From NCBI GenBank assembly GCA_965216445.1, contig OZ244166.1, positions 310,001 through 374,000 on the forward strand: a stretch of DNA of 64,000 nt. The letters run 5' to 3'. Source of the stretch: MA-ANB-1 sp965216445 (lineage in GTDB: Bacteria > Actinomycetota > Acidimicrobiia > Spongiisociales > ZC4RG35). The notes below the pieces were generated by a model. That model was not told the DNA's origin. It did not search any database and was given only the letters and a program-made list of their open reading frames with translations. Numbering within the stretch: the first letter of the stretch is position 1; the number at the start of each line of letters is the position of its first letter. The position numbers and the translations under genes were made by a program. Positions 8,297 to 17,375 of the stretch are shown here, piece after piece.

Positions 8297-10306
8297 ATGG
8301 CTAGAGGTTCGGTGACGCCCTGGTGGCGTAACCGGGTCGTTTATGTCGGGGTGGCACTGGTGACAGTGTTCGGAATGACTCTGGCGTCTTGTACGTCTGG
8401 AGACGATTCGAGCTACACCGGGATCATTGAAGACCGAGGTTTTTCCGACGACGACGTGGTAGCCGCCCTCATGACCTACAAGCCCTCGGGCGAACATGAC
8501 GACTACGTGATGTTCTCCTCGGGCGGACACTCAGGTCAAGTGCACGTAATTGGGGTCCCCTCGATGCGTCTCTTGAAGACCATCGGTGTCTTCACCCCCG
8601 AACCTTGGCAGGGATGGGGTTATGGAAACCAGGCAGTTGAAGAAGTCCTTGATGCCGGCAACGTGAATGGGCGTGAGGTCCGTTGGGCGGACACCCACCA
8701 CCCGGCGCTTTCCGAGACGGAAGGCGACTATGACGGTGAGTTCGTGTTCATCAACGACAAGGCGAACGCACGGGTCGCCGTTATCGATCTGCGCGACTTC
8801 GAGACGAAGCAGATCGTCAAGAACCCGATCGCGATCAATGACCACGGTGGAACGATGGTTACGCCAAACACAGACTGGATCATCGAAGGTGGTCAGTACG
8901 CAACGCCCAATGGGTGGGAGTACGCACCTATCAGCGAATACGAGTCTGAGTACAAGGGCATGGTGACCTTCTGGAAGTTCGACCGGGATGCCGGCCGGAT
9001 TGACGAAGACGCATCTTTCGCAATGGAAATGCCGCCGTATTGGCAGGACCTTTGTGATGCCGGAAAGCTCGTTTCAGAAGGATGGGTTTTCTGTAACTCG
9101 TTCAACACCGAGCTTGCCACCGGTGAGGGTCTCGACGGAAGTGGAGAGCCCTTTGAAGCTGGCGCATCGGCGCGTGAGAACGACTACATGCACGTCATTG
9201 ACCTGGAGACTGCCTCTGCGGTAGCCGCTAGTGGAAACACGGTCGACATCAACGGCATGGACGTCATCCCGCTGCAGACATCGATCGACGAAGGACTGCT
9301 GTACTTCGTCCCAGAGCCGAAGAGCCCCCACGGCGTGGACGTTGCCCCCAAGGGTGACTTCCTGGTCGTCTCTGGGAAGCTCGACCCGCACACCACGGTG
9401 TACTCGTTCGAGAAGATCCAGCAGGCGATCGCCGATCAGAACTGGGAACCGGACCCCTATGGAGTCCCGGTGCTCAACTTCGACGACACAATTGAAGCCC
9501 AGGTAGAACTGGGTCTTGGCCCATTGCACACCCAGTTCGACGATGAAGGCTATGCCTACACATCGTTGTTCCTCGACAGCGCAGTCGCACGTTGGACCAT
9601 GGGGCCCAACTACGACCAGGACGGCTTTGAGTTGAAGGGAACGATCCCGGTCCACTACAACATCGGGCACCTGGTTGCCGCAGAAGGCGACACGGTCAGC
9701 CCCGATGGTGACTGGCTGGTCGCACTGAATAAGTGGTCGATTGACCGGTTCTTGCCGCCAGGTCCGTTGCTTCCGCAGAACTTCCAGCTGATAGACATCA
9801 GCAAGGCTGATGACGCCAACGAGACCGCGGGAATGCAACTGCTGTACGACATGCCCATCGGTTTCGGTGAACCGCACTACGTGCAGATGATCAAGGCCGA
9901 CAAACTGAGCCCATTCGAGGTCTATCCGGAGATTGGTTGGGACCCAGCCACGATGTCCGTTGACCCGAATGCGCCGGTATCCGGGAACGAGCGTGTTGAG
10001 CGCAACGGCGACACCGTTGAGATCTGGATGACTGCAGTGCGTTCGCACTACACACCAGACCGGATCGAGGTGAAAGCCGGTGATCGGGTGATCTGGCACA
10101 TCACCAACATCGACACGTCGTTTGACGCCACACACGGCTTCTCCGTCCCGGGTTACAACATCAACCTGAGCCTCGAGCCAGGTGAGACGGGAACAGTTGA
10201 GTTCATCGCAGATGAGAGCGGGACATACCCGTTCTATTGCACCGAGTTCTGCTCGGCACTCCATCTCGAGATGGCTGGCTACTTCCTGGTCGAGCCAGAG
10301 GCATAA
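8297..10306 (+). CDS. nosZ: Nitrous-oxide reductase, Sec/lipoprotein type
   Basis: A 669-residue copper enzyme reducing N2O to N2 outside the membrane. The N-terminus is a lipoprotein signal (hydrophobic stretch, then LASC with Cys32) and has no twin-arginine motif, unlike classical clade I NosZ. The CuZ histidines are visible in ADTHHPALSE, NDHGGTM, SPHGVDV, GPLHTQFD, YNIGH and GEPHY. The C-terminal cupredoxin domain holds the CuA ligands in ATHGF and YCTEFCSALHLEM. I chose ATG 8297 because AAGGAG is 7 nt upstream and the signal peptide begins there. First structural gene of the nos operon; anchoring by lipid suits a Gram-positive envelope. Confidence 0.96.
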   Translation: MARGSVTPWWRNRVVYVGVALVTVFGMTLASCTSGDDSSYTGIIEDRGFSDDDVVAALMTYKPSGEHDDYVMFSSGGHSGQVHVIGVPSMRLLKTIGVFTPEPWQGWGYGNQAVEEVLDAGNVNGREVRWADTHHPALSETEGDYDGEFVFINDKANARVAVIDLRDFETKQIVKNPIAINDHGGTMVTPNTDWIIEGGQYATPNGWEYAPISEYESEYKGMVTFWKFDRDAGRIDEDASFAMEMPPYWQDLCDAGKLVSEGWVFCNSFNTELATGEGLDGSGEPFEAGASARENDYMHVIDLETASAVAASGNTVDINGMDVIPLQTSIDEGLLYFVPEPKSPHGVDVAPKGDFLVVSGKLDPHTTVYSFEKIQQAIADQNWEPDPYGVPVLNFDDTIEAQVELGLGPLHTQFDDEGYAYTSLFLDSAVARWTMGPNYDQDGFELKGTIPVHYNIGHLVAAEGDTVSPDGDWLVALNKWSIDRFLPPGPLLPQNFQLIDISKADDANETAGMQLLYDMPIGFGEPHYVQMIKADKLSPFEVYPEIGWDPATMSVDPNAPVSGNERVERNGDTVEIWMTAVRSHYTPDRIEVKAGDRVIWHITNIDTSFDATHGFSVPGYNINLSLEPGETGTVEFIADESGTYPFYCTEFCSALHLEMAGYFLVEPEA

Positions 10307-10318
10307 GGAGAAGCACAG

Positions 10319-10975
10319 ATGACAGTCCTGAACCGGGTTCTGGGACCAAGAGTTTCCAGAGAGGAGATGCGAGAGCATCCTGAGCTGTATCGGCGGCCCA
10401 ACCAGCTTCTGATCGCTTCAGCGGCGCTGCTGCTGGTCTCTCTACTGCTGCCTTACTGGCTGCTGAACCTCAAGGCACCCCAGTTCCCGGATGGACTGCG
10501 TATTACCGCCTACGTAAACCGGTTGGAAGGAGATGTCGGCGAGTTGGAGGGCTTGAACCATTACGTGGGTTTGGGTTCCTTCGACGACGCTGCCGTTTTC
10601 GAGAGGTCGATAGCCATTGTGGCCATCGTCGGACTCGCGGCGCTCCTTCTGGCCGGTTTGGTCATCCACAGTCGGTGGCTGTTGGTAATGACTCTTCCAG
10701 CACTGCTATTCCCATTGGTCTTCTTGATAGATCTGCAGTACTGGCTATATGACTTTGGACACAATCTCGACGAGCTTGCCCCTCTGGCGGCAGCCGTCGG
10801 GGAGTTCACACCACCAATATTCGGGCCTGCTGAGATAGCCCAATTCGACACGCTTGCCCTCCCTGGCGTTGGCCTCATTCTTGCCTTCATTGCCTCGGGC
10901 ATGATTGCTTACGCGTTGGTCCTCCACCGGAGGGCATATAAGCCCCTCATCGAAGCTCAGGAGGCGGGCAGCTAG
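10319..10975 (+). CDS. NosB-like membrane protein of the nos operon
   Basis: A 218-residue integral membrane protein with about four hydrophobic segments (residues about 30-50, 98-116, 120-142 and 185-205). The extracytoplasmic loop after TM1 has LKAPQFPDGLRITAY and LEGLNHYVGLGSF. It lies between nosZ and nosD, the position of the uncharacterised nosB in clade II nos clusters, and has similar topology. The start ATG follows AAGGAGAAG, 12 nt after nosZ. Function is unknown; roles in electron delivery or metallation are guesses. The name rests on position and loop sequence as I recall them, not on a search. Confidence 0.6.
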   Translation: MTVLNRVLGPRVSREEMREHPELYRRPNQLLIASAALLLVSLLLPYWLLNLKAPQFPDGLRITAYVNRLEGDVGELEGLNHYVGLGSFDDAAVFERSIAIVAIVGLAALLLAGLVIHSRWLLVMTLPALLFPLVFLIDLQYWLYDFGHNLDELAPLAAAVGEFTPPIFGPAEIAQFDTLALPGVGLILAFIASGMIAYALVLHRRAYKPLIEAQEAGS

Positions 10976-12339
10976 TGCGACGTCTTGCCGTCTTCGTCGT
11001 TATCCTTCTTTTGGTGCCGTCGGTTCCGCTCGCGGCTGCCGAAGACCTGCAGGCTTTGATAGACGCAGCCGAGCCTGGTTCGGTATTAGTGCTGCAGGCA
11101 GGGACCTACGACGGCAACGTCAAAATTGACAAGCCCCTTGAAATCCGTGGCGAAGGATGGCCCGTCATCGACGGCCACGGGACTGGCAACGTCATCGAGA
11201 TTCTCTCGCCTGATGTGAAACTCACGGGGCTTGTGATAGCCAATACAGGTCTCTCGCTAGACCGCGAGAACGCAGGTGTGTCGGGCCACGCTGAGCGGAT
11301 CGAAGTGGTAAACAACCGTTTCGAGAACGTCCTGTTTGGTGTCTTCCTCCGCAACGGTGATGAATCGGTGATCACGGACAATGTGATCGGCGCCGCCGAA
11401 GCCGAGCTCGCCCGACGCGGCGATGGGATTCGCCTCTGGGAAAGCCCACGGGCAGTCATCGAACGCAACATCGTCGACGGAGGACGGGACACCGTTCTGT
11501 GGTTTTCGGACGACCTGGTGCTTCGAGACAACAGGGTGACCAACGGTCGTTACGGGATCCACTTCATGTACTCGGATCGGGCGCTGGTCGAACGGAACTA
11601 TCTGAGCGGAAACAGCGTCGGTGGCTTCCTCATGTACAGCCAAGATCTGACGTTGAAAGACAATCTCATCACCAACAACTACGGCCCATCGGGATACGGG
11701 ATCGGCCTCAAAGACATGGATGGGGTCGAGGTCGTCGGCAACCATATGATCGGCAACCGCGTTGGCATCTATCTCGACAACTCTCCGGCGACCCCCGGCA
11801 TAGAGCATCAGTTCGAAGACAACTTGTTCGCTTACAACAAGGTGGGGCTGCTGTTTCTGCCGTCGGTGAGCGGCAACATCCTCGTCAACAACGCTTTCGT
11901 CGACAACCGGGAACAGGTAGGGGTCCAGGGGAGCGGCGAGTTTCTGGGTCAGAACGTGTGGACCGTCGACGGTGTGGGGAATCACTGGAGTGACTTCGCC
12001 GGATACGACGCCGATGGCGACGGTCTGGGAGATGTCCCCCACAACGTTTCCGACCTCTTCTCGACCATCACCGATAAGAACCCCGACCTTGAGTTCTTCG
12101 AAGAGACCCCCGCATCGCGTGCCATCAACCTCGCCGGTCACATGTTTCCCGCATTCCGACCGAGACCAAAGCTGACGGATACCGCACCCATCATCGAACT
12201 GCCCGACTTGACCGTTCCGGTTTCGGCCTCCCTGGCGACGGCTAGCGGACCAGGCGCCGCCCCGGCTGCGGCACTGATGCTGGCCGGTGCGTTGGGTTTG
12301 TTGTTCATGGCGAGGCGTCCACTGAGGAGACCCCGATGA
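10975..12339 (+). CDS. nosD: NosD periplasmic copper-site maturation protein
   Basis: A 454-residue exported protein needed with NosF and NosY for CuZ assembly. It has an N-terminal signal peptide (about residues 1-22), then a right-handed parallel beta-helix of CASH-type repeats, recognisable by recurring ...NRFENVLFGVFL..., ...NIVDGGRDTV... and ...NYLSGNSVGGF... turns. A C-terminal hydrophobic segment followed by RRPLRRPR would anchor it in the membrane. The GTG start overlaps the upstream stop by one base, so translation is coupled. Confidence 0.9.
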   Translation: MRRLAVFVVILLLVPSVPLAAAEDLQALIDAAEPGSVLVLQAGTYDGNVKIDKPLEIRGEGWPVIDGHGTGNVIEILSPDVKLTGLVIANTGLSLDRENAGVSGHAERIEVVNNRFENVLFGVFLRNGDESVITDNVIGAAEAELARRGDGIRLWESPRAVIERNIVDGGRDTVLWFSDDLVLRDNRVTNGRYGIHFMYSDRALVERNYLSGNSVGGFLMYSQDLTLKDNLITNNYGPSGYGIGLKDMDGVEVVGNHMIGNRVGIYLDNSPATPGIEHQFEDNLFAYNKVGLLFLPSVSGNILVNNAFVDNREQVGVQGSGEFLGQNVWTVDGVGNHWSDFAGYDADGDGLGDVPHNVSDLFSTITDKNPDLEFFEETPASRAINLAGHMFPAFRPRPKLTDTAPIIELPDLTVPVSASLATASGPGAAPAAALMLAGALGLLFMARRPLRRPR

Positions 12340-13190
12340 TCCACATCGACCAGCTGACAAAAGCCTACGGGTCGGCTGTGGTAGTCGACTCCTTTGACCT
12401 CAAGGTTGCACAAGGCGATTCTGTCGCCCTCTGGGGGCCGAATGGTGCAGGAAAGACCACGGTGATTCGTTGTCTTCTCGGACTCGTTGCTTACGACGGC
12501 AGAATCACTGTCAACGACCTCGACGCCCGAACCCGGGGGAAAGCTGTTCGCTCCGTTATCGGATACGTGCCGCAGGAGCTGTCTTTCTATGACGACATGG
12601 TCGTCATCGATCTGCTCGACTACTCAGCATCGCTGCGCGGTATCGGTCCTGAGCGTGTCGACGAGGTGTTGGAGCTACTCGGGCTCGAGGATCACCAATC
12701 GAAGCTGGTGAGCGAACTGTCCGGTGGTCTCAAACAGCGTCTGGGATTGGCTACCGCACTGATACCCGACCCACCGATTCTTCTTCTTGACGAGCCGACC
12801 TCGAATCTGGACGCCGCTGCCCGGGAGTCGGCGATCCGATTGCTCGACGCGCTGCGCGACGAGGGTCGGACCCTTCTGGTCACTTCTCATCATCTCGAGG
12901 AAGTCGGGATGCTGGTGGACCGAGTCGTTGCGATGGATGACGGTAAGAAGGTCACCGAATGTGCTCCCTATGACCTGGCTGAGGAGTTGGGCATCAGCGC
13001 TTGGCTCCACCTGATCACGCCGGCAGATGATGCGAAACGCGCTACTACCGCACTCGCAGATGCCGGTTTCAACGCTCGCAGCAACTCAAAGGGTGTGCTT
13101 GTGGAGGTCTCGGCACAGCAAAAGGGAAGGGCAGTTGCGGTCCTACAGGACGAGGGGATCGTGATCGAGGATCTGGAGGTGTGGCGATGA
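12336..13190 (+). CDS. nosF: NosF ABC transporter ATPase
   Basis: A 284-residue ABC ATP-binding subunit of the NosDFY complex. Walker A GPNGAGKTT (about residues 34-42), signature LSGGLKQRLGLA and Walker B ILLLDEPTSNLD are all intact, followed by the His switch in VTSHHLEEV. A C-terminal extension of about 60 residues resembles the regulatory domain of ABC-2 ATPases. Its ATGA start overlaps nosD. It powers NosY during copper or sulfur delivery to NosZ. Confidence 0.93.
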   Translation: MIHIDQLTKAYGSAVVVDSFDLKVAQGDSVALWGPNGAGKTTVIRCLLGLVAYDGRITVNDLDARTRGKAVRSVIGYVPQELSFYDDMVVIDLLDYSASLRGIGPERVDEVLELLGLEDHQSKLVSELSGGLKQRLGLATALIPDPPILLLDEPTSNLDAAARESAIRLLDALRDEGRTLLVTSHHLEEVGMLVDRVVAMDDGKKVTECAPYDLAEELGISAWLHLITPADDAKRATTALADAGFNARSNSKGVLVEVSAQQKGRAVAVLQDEGIVIEDLEVWR

Positions 13191-14050
13191 CGACCACGGC
13201 TCCCGAAGTCATGGAGCGCGCCGAGTTCAGCGCAGTTCTCAAGGTGGCCCGCAAAGAGTTGAAGGGGACGGTCTCCAGCCGATGGTTCTGGATGTGGGTC
13301 GTTGCCTTCGTCGGGGTCGCCGCGCTGCTGGTTCTTGTCGCACTGCCCAGTAGTTCGGTGGATGGGGAAACGGGGTTCGGGCGAACTGCCGCCTCCCTAG
13401 TGACTCTCGTCCAGATCATCATCCCGTTGATGGGCCTGACGCTGGGGGCGTTGAGTATCGCTGGACAGCGGGAGAGTGGCGCCCTTCGCTTCCTGATGAG
13501 CCACCCGATCAGTCGGTCGGAGGCGTTCTGGGGCGTCTACTTGGGTGGCGGAGCCGTCTTGGCGATCGCTGCTGGTGCTGGGTTTGGTGTGGCAGGAATC
13601 CTCACAGCACTGGGCGGAGTTGGCTCCGACGCCACCGCCTATGTGTGGATCGCCCTCGTTTCCTGGGTTTTGGCGATGGCCATGCTCGGGGTGGGGATGC
13701 TGATCAGCACGTTTTCGGCCCGCTCCGCCGGTGCGCTCGGCATCGCAGTCTTTGTGTGGCTGATGCTGGTGTTCATCGGCGACCTCGGCCTGATGGGGAC
13801 GGCCGCCGCGACCTCGATGCCGGTGTCCGTGTTGTTTGCTACAGCTCTTCTCAACCCGGTTGAGGCTTTCAGGTTGGCGGCCCTGACAGCGCTTTCAGGT
13901 TCGCTTGACGCCTTGGGGCCCGCCGGCATCTACGCAGTTGACACCCTCGGCGATGGATTGGGAGCAGCGCTCTTTGGTGTCCTCTTGGTTTGGCTGGTTG
14001 TCCCAGCGATCGCAGCTTGGCGACGGTTTATTGGAAAGGCAGATCTGTAA
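13187..14050 (+). CDS. nosY: NosY ABC-2 type permease
   Basis: A 287-residue membrane permease, partner of NosF. After a cytoplasmic N-terminus with an amphipathic VARKELKGTVSSRWFW segment, six hydrophobic helices can be traced. ATG 13187 is preferred because it overlaps the nosF stop as ATGA; GTG 13181 is also in frame. The stop overlaps the nosL start by one base. Assignment rests on ABC-2 topology and operon position. Confidence 0.9.
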   Translation: MTTTAPEVMERAEFSAVLKVARKELKGTVSSRWFWMWVVAFVGVAALLVLVALPSSSVDGETGFGRTAASLVTLVQIIIPLMGLTLGALSIAGQRESGALRFLMSHPISRSEAFWGVYLGGGAVLAIAAGAGFGVAGILTALGGVGSDATAYVWIALVSWVLAMAMLGVGMLISTFSARSAGALGIAVFVWLMLVFIGDLGLMGTAAATSMPVSVLFATALLNPVEAFRLAALTALSGSLDALGPAGIYAVDTLGDGLGAALFGVLLVWLVVPAIAAWRRFIGKADL

Positions 14051-14631
14051 TGAGAACGAAAGCAATAGCGCTTGCCCTAGTAGTCCTTGTTGCCGCTGCA
14101 GTTGCCGGATGCGGCGACACTGCTGCTGCTTCAGAGGCACCGGAAATCAACTATGGGCGAGACATTTGTATCGAATGTGGAATGATTATTGACGACCCTC
14201 GCTTCGCCGCTGCCTACCGGACGGCCGATGGAACCGAAAAGAAGTTTGACGACCTCGGCGGGCTGATACTGACTGGTCGTGAGGAGGGGGTGCTTGATGA
14301 CGCACAGGTCTGGGTCAGTGATTTCGACGAGAAGGAGCTGATCGATGGCCGCACGGCATACTTCGTGCCCACCCTCGGTGTCGCCTCTCCGATGGGTCAC
14401 GGCATTCTCGCGTTCGGCGACAAGTCACGTGCCGAAGCCATGGCCACTGAGCTGGATGGGGAAGTGCTGACCTGGGATGCCGTTGTCGAGTTGCCGGTTA
14501 TCGAAGGCCTAGTGGGCCATCACCACGATGACCACATGGAGGACGACATGAGCGAGCACGACCACGGCGACGAGATGGACGACGAAGAAACGGATGGCGA
14601 GACAGAGAATCACGACCACGAGGACGGCTGA
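14050..14631 (+). CDS. nosL: NosL copper chaperone lipoprotein with acidic His-rich tail
   Basis: A 193-residue lipoprotein delivering Cu(I) to apo-NosZ. The signal ends at VAGC (lipobox, Cys about 22) and the NosL copper motif CIECGMII follows at about residues 40-47. The core FDDLGGLI ... YFVPTL ... SPMGHGILAF is typical. Unusually, the last about 40 residues are a run of His, Asp, Glu and Met (for example HHHDDHMEDDM, SEHDHGDEMDD), an additional likely metal-binding tail. The first codon overlaps the nosY stop. Confidence 0.92.
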   Translation: MRTKAIALALVVLVAAAVAGCGDTAAASEAPEINYGRDICIECGMIIDDPRFAAAYRTADGTEKKFDDLGGLILTGREEGVLDDAQVWVSDFDEKELIDGRTAYFVPTLGVASPMGHGILAFGDKSRAEAMATELDGEVLTWDAVVELPVIEGLVGHHHDDHMEDDMSEHDHGDEMDDEETDGETENHDHEDG

Positions 14632-14680
14632 TTCGCGAGCGCGAATCAACGAGATTGGAATGGCAAAAGAAGGGGAATAC

Positions 14681-15076
14681 ATGAAAAGACTGATGATCAT
14701 CTTGAGCGTTCTTGCTCTGGTTTTGGCCGCCTGCGGTGGCGACTCCGACGGAGGGAACGACACCACAGCAGGCAACGGGGACACGTCGGCTACGAGCGGA
14801 GACGCTGCTAACGGCGAGGAGATCTACTCCTCCACTTGCTCGTCCTGTCACGGTGCTGATGCCCGAGGGCTCGAGGGCCTAGGCAAGGACCTGCACAACA
14901 ACGAGTTCGTGGACGGGCTGAACGATGATGAGCTTGTCGCGTTTCTCGAGGAAGGTCGACCGGCCGGCGATCCTGCCAACGAAGCCGGCGTGGATATGCC
15001 TCCGAAGGGTGGCAACCCGTCGCTAACCGAGCAGGACCTCTACGACGTAGCCGCCTACTTGCGAACGCTCGACTGA
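14681..15076 (+). CDS. Class I cytochrome c lipoprotein, probable NosZ electron donor
   Basis: A 131-residue exported monoheme cytochrome c. A lipoprotein signal (MKRLMIILSVLALVLAACGG) gives a lipidated Cys about 18, followed by a Gly/Thr/Ser linker. Heme motif CSSCH is near residues 65-69 and the distal Met is in DMPPKGG. I chose ATG 14681 since the signal peptide starts there and AGAAGGGG precedes it. Last gene of the nos operon, 49 nt after nosL and before a strong hairpin, so it likely passes electrons from the menaquinol chain to CuA of NosZ. Confidence 0.88.
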   Translation: MKRLMIILSVLALVLAACGGDSDGGNDTTAGNGDTSATSGDAANGEEIYSSTCSSCHGADARGLEGLGKDLHNNEFVDGLNDDELVAFLEEGRPAGDPANEAGVDMPPKGGNPSLTEQDLYDVAAYLRTLD

Positions 15077-15108
15077 CCTAGAACGACCGACAACTCGACC
15101 ATTGGAAC

Positions 15109-15140
15109 AAGGCACGGTGCTGACCGAAGCACCGTGCCTT
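15109..15140 (+). terminator. Strong hairpin ending the nos operon
   Basis: GGCACGGTGCT (15111-15121) and AGCACCGTGCC (15128-15138) pair perfectly over 11 bp with a 6-nt loop; flanking AA/TT extends the stem to 13 bp. It is 33 nt after the cytochrome stop. The T-run is short, so it may also work as an mRNA 3' stabiliser. Confidence 0.75.
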
Positions 15141-15228
15141 ACAATTGGGGTGTCCGCATCGTGGTTCGCTCGAGGGAAGAAGGTAATTCCTTTCGGCGTT
15201 GGTGTGGGCAGGACTTCAGGAGATGCCA

Positions 15229-16407
15229 ATGCCTAACGCTGTAATCGTTGATGCCGTACGAACCCCAACCGGTCGTCGGAATGGTCAATTCAAAGACATT
15301 CACGCCGTCGACCTGGCGTCGATTCCTCTTCAGGCCCTCGTGGAGCGCAACGACCTCGACCCGATGTTGATCGACGATGTCATCATGGGCAACGTATCTC
15401 AGACCGGGGAGCAGGCGTACAACGTGGGCAGAAACGCCGCCCTCGCCGCCGGCTTTCCCGAAGAGGTCCCTGGCGTCACCATCGACCGCCAATGCGGCTC
15501 GAGCCAGCAGTCGGCTCATTTCGCCGCTCAGGCGATCATGGCCGGAGCTCAGGACATTGTTATCGCAGCCGGTGTGGAGTCAATGACCCGCGTCCCGATG
15601 GGTATCACAGCTGAACAGGGTCCGGGTTTGCCATTCGGACCGCGAATGTTGGAGCGCTATGCGCAGGGGCTGGTTCCGCAAGGAATCTCGGCCGAGATGA
15701 TCGCTGACAAATGGGGCATCAGCCGAAACGAGCTGGACGAGTTGAGTCTCGAATCCCACCGCCGGGCTGAACGAGCCACAGTTGAAGGACGATTTGAAGG
15801 CCAGATCGTCCCGGTGGAGATCACGAGGGAGAACGGTGATGTCGAGACTGTCACCCGAGATGAGGGAATCCGACCGGACACCTCGATGGAGAAGCTCGCC
15901 AATCTGCAGCCAGCGTTCAAGGCCGATGGGGTGGTGACCGCTGGGAACTCTTCCCAGATATCCGACGGTGCCGCCGCGGTTCTGATCATGTCAGAAGACA
16001 AAGCGTTGGAACTTGGCTTGAAGCCCAAGGCACGGTTCGTGAGCTTCTCGATGGTCGGAGTTGATCCTGTCACGATGCTCACTGGGCCGATTCCCGCCAC
16101 CGAAAAGGTGTTGGAACGGGCCGGTCTCTCGATCGATGACATCGATCTCTTCGAGGTCAACGAGGCGTTCGCCTCGGTGACCGTTGCCTGGAGGATGGAG
16201 CACGGAGGCTCTAACCCGCATGCGCTCTGGGAGAAGACCAATGTCAACGGAGGCGCCATTGCTTTGGGTCACCCGCTTGGTGCCTCCGGCGCACGTCTCT
16301 TGACGACACTTGTTTGGGAATTGGAGCGCGCAGGTGGTCGGTACGGGCTTCAGACCATGTGCGAGGGTGGTGGCATGGCCAACGGCACGATCATCGAGAG
16401 GATCTAG
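15229..16407 (+). CDS. Acetyl-CoA C-acyltransferase (thiolase)
   Basis: A 392-residue thiolase joining or cleaving beta-ketoacyl-CoA. The nucleophile lies in TIDRQCGSSQQS (about Cys89), and the other active-site blocks are EVNEAFAS, GGAIALGHPLGASGAR (His) and CEGGGMANG (general-base Cys). ATG 15229 has AGGAG at a 6-nt distance; the overlapping ATG at 15223 has no room for one. It is free-standing between the nos operon and a convergent VOC gene, so whether it serves degradation or synthesis is undecided. Confidence 0.93.
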   Translation: MPNAVIVDAVRTPTGRRNGQFKDIHAVDLASIPLQALVERNDLDPMLIDDVIMGNVSQTGEQAYNVGRNAALAAGFPEEVPGVTIDRQCGSSQQSAHFAAQAIMAGAQDIVIAAGVESMTRVPMGITAEQGPGLPFGPRMLERYAQGLVPQGISAEMIADKWGISRNELDELSLESHRRAERATVEGRFEGQIVPVEITRENGDVETVTRDEGIRPDTSMEKLANLQPAFKADGVVTAGNSSQISDGAAAVLIMSEDKALELGLKPKARFVSFSMVGVDPVTMLTGPIPATEKVLERAGLSIDDIDLFEVNEAFASVTVAWRMEHGGSNPHALWEKTNVNGGAIALGHPLGASGARLLTTLVWELERAGGRYGLQTMCEGGGMANGTIIERI

Positions 16408-16411
16408 GGAC

Positions 16412-16744
16412 TCACTCCACCTTGGTGCCGACTCGGATCCGGTTGCCGTCAGGGTCGGTCAGTTCGATTTCGTGAGCCCATGGCTGCTGACGGACTTCGA
16501 CCCCGAACTCAGACGCGATCGTCTCAACATCGTCGACCCAGAAGTAGGCGAGTGACTTCTTCGGAGCGTCACCTTTGTGCTCGGATAGATACAGCCGAAC
16601 TCCGTTGCGCTCCAGGAACAAGAACAGCGGCAGGTCAGGAGTGAATCTGTGCTCGCCCACAATCTCGAACCCGAGCCTCTTGTACCAGGTCGATGCCTCG
16701 AGTCCGTCCTTGACCCGAAAGATGGGGACGATTGCGCCAGTCAC
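16412..16744 (-). CDS. VOC/glyoxalase-bleomycin resistance superfamily protein
   Basis: A 110-residue single-module VOC fold: IVPIFRVKDGLEASTWYKRLGFEIVGE, split here as two beta-alpha-beta arms, with RLYLSEHKGD and ELTDPDGNRIRVG at the C-terminus. The last motif is typical of dioxygenase/bleomycin-binding members. No complete His/Glu metal set can be assigned. GTG start. Convergent with the thiolase, 4 nt between stops. Function unknown. Confidence 0.75.
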   Translation of the reverse strand: MTGAIVPIFRVKDGLEASTWYKRLGFEIVGEHRFTPDLPLFLFLERNGVRLYLSEHKGDAPKKSLAYFWVDDVETIASEFGVEVRQQPWAHEIELTDPDGNRIRVGTKVE

Positions 16745-16799
16745 AGGAGCACCTTATATCTCCATGACCCAGGATCGCAGATGGCCGCTCGTTCGGCAG

Positions 16800-17375
16800 T
16801 TAGCCGCTTGCTACTTGTGATCGCGAGCGATCCACGAACGTGATCACCGTGACCAGTCCGTTGATGGCAACGATGGCGAGAAGGGCTATCGGGCCGTACT
16901 CCGGGTCCGCGTTCCCGGGCTGGAGTGCCTGGAGGGTTCCGAACCCGACTCCCGCCAATCCGACCAGAAGGCCAATGAGGCCGGTTGTCAACCCTGTCGA
17001 TCGACTAAGACGATGTGGCATGGTGCGAAGCGCGGCGAGAGTTGTTGTCCCGATTGCGGTCGTCAACGCACCGACCCACAACATGCTGGATGGCTGGTCG
17101 GCTACCGCCCAGATCAGTAGGAGGGTTAGTCCGGCGATGGCTACAACTGATGAGCCTAGGAATGTGAGTCTTTTCATGGTTCGGGCTCCTTCGTGAGTTA
17201 GTTGGCGGCGAAACAGGACATCAAACAAGACGGCAAGCGTCATGGGCACCAGGCCGAGACGCCAACGGACTCGGCCCCATCGTGAGTCGATCACCTGCAG
17301 TTCGGCGAGATGGGCTTCCACCCACCGGCGATCTCCCTCGGGCAGCAAAGCGATGAGATGGTCAATCCGCCTCAT
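16800..17375 (-). CDS. Membrane protein paired with PadR regulator
   Basis: A 191-residue protein. The N-terminus (MRRIDHLIALLPEGDRRWVEAHLAEL) is a cytosolic helical part, followed by about five hydrophobic segments. ATG 17375 overlaps the padR stop (ATGA) and is preferred over the longer frame to 17507, which would run deep into padR. Such small membrane proteins coupled to PadR regulators are common in actinobacteria; the N-terminal part recalls the HAAS/permease-prefix class. No enzymatic motif is visible. Confidence 0.7.
   Translation of the reverse strand: MRRIDHLIALLPEGDRRWVEAHLAELQVIDSRWGRVRWRLGLVPMTLAVLFDVLFRRQLTHEGARTMKRLTFLGSSVVAIAGLTLLLIWAVADQPSSMLWVGALTTAIGTTTLAALRTMPHRLSRSTGLTTGLIGLLVGLAGVGFGTLQALQPGNADPEYGPIALLAIVAINGLVTVITFVDRSRSQVASG

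Noticed and set aside
9074..10378. 434-codon minus-strand frame covering nosZ
   Set aside because: Shadow of a strongly supported gene; its product has no recognisable fold and the nosZ frame is clearly coding.
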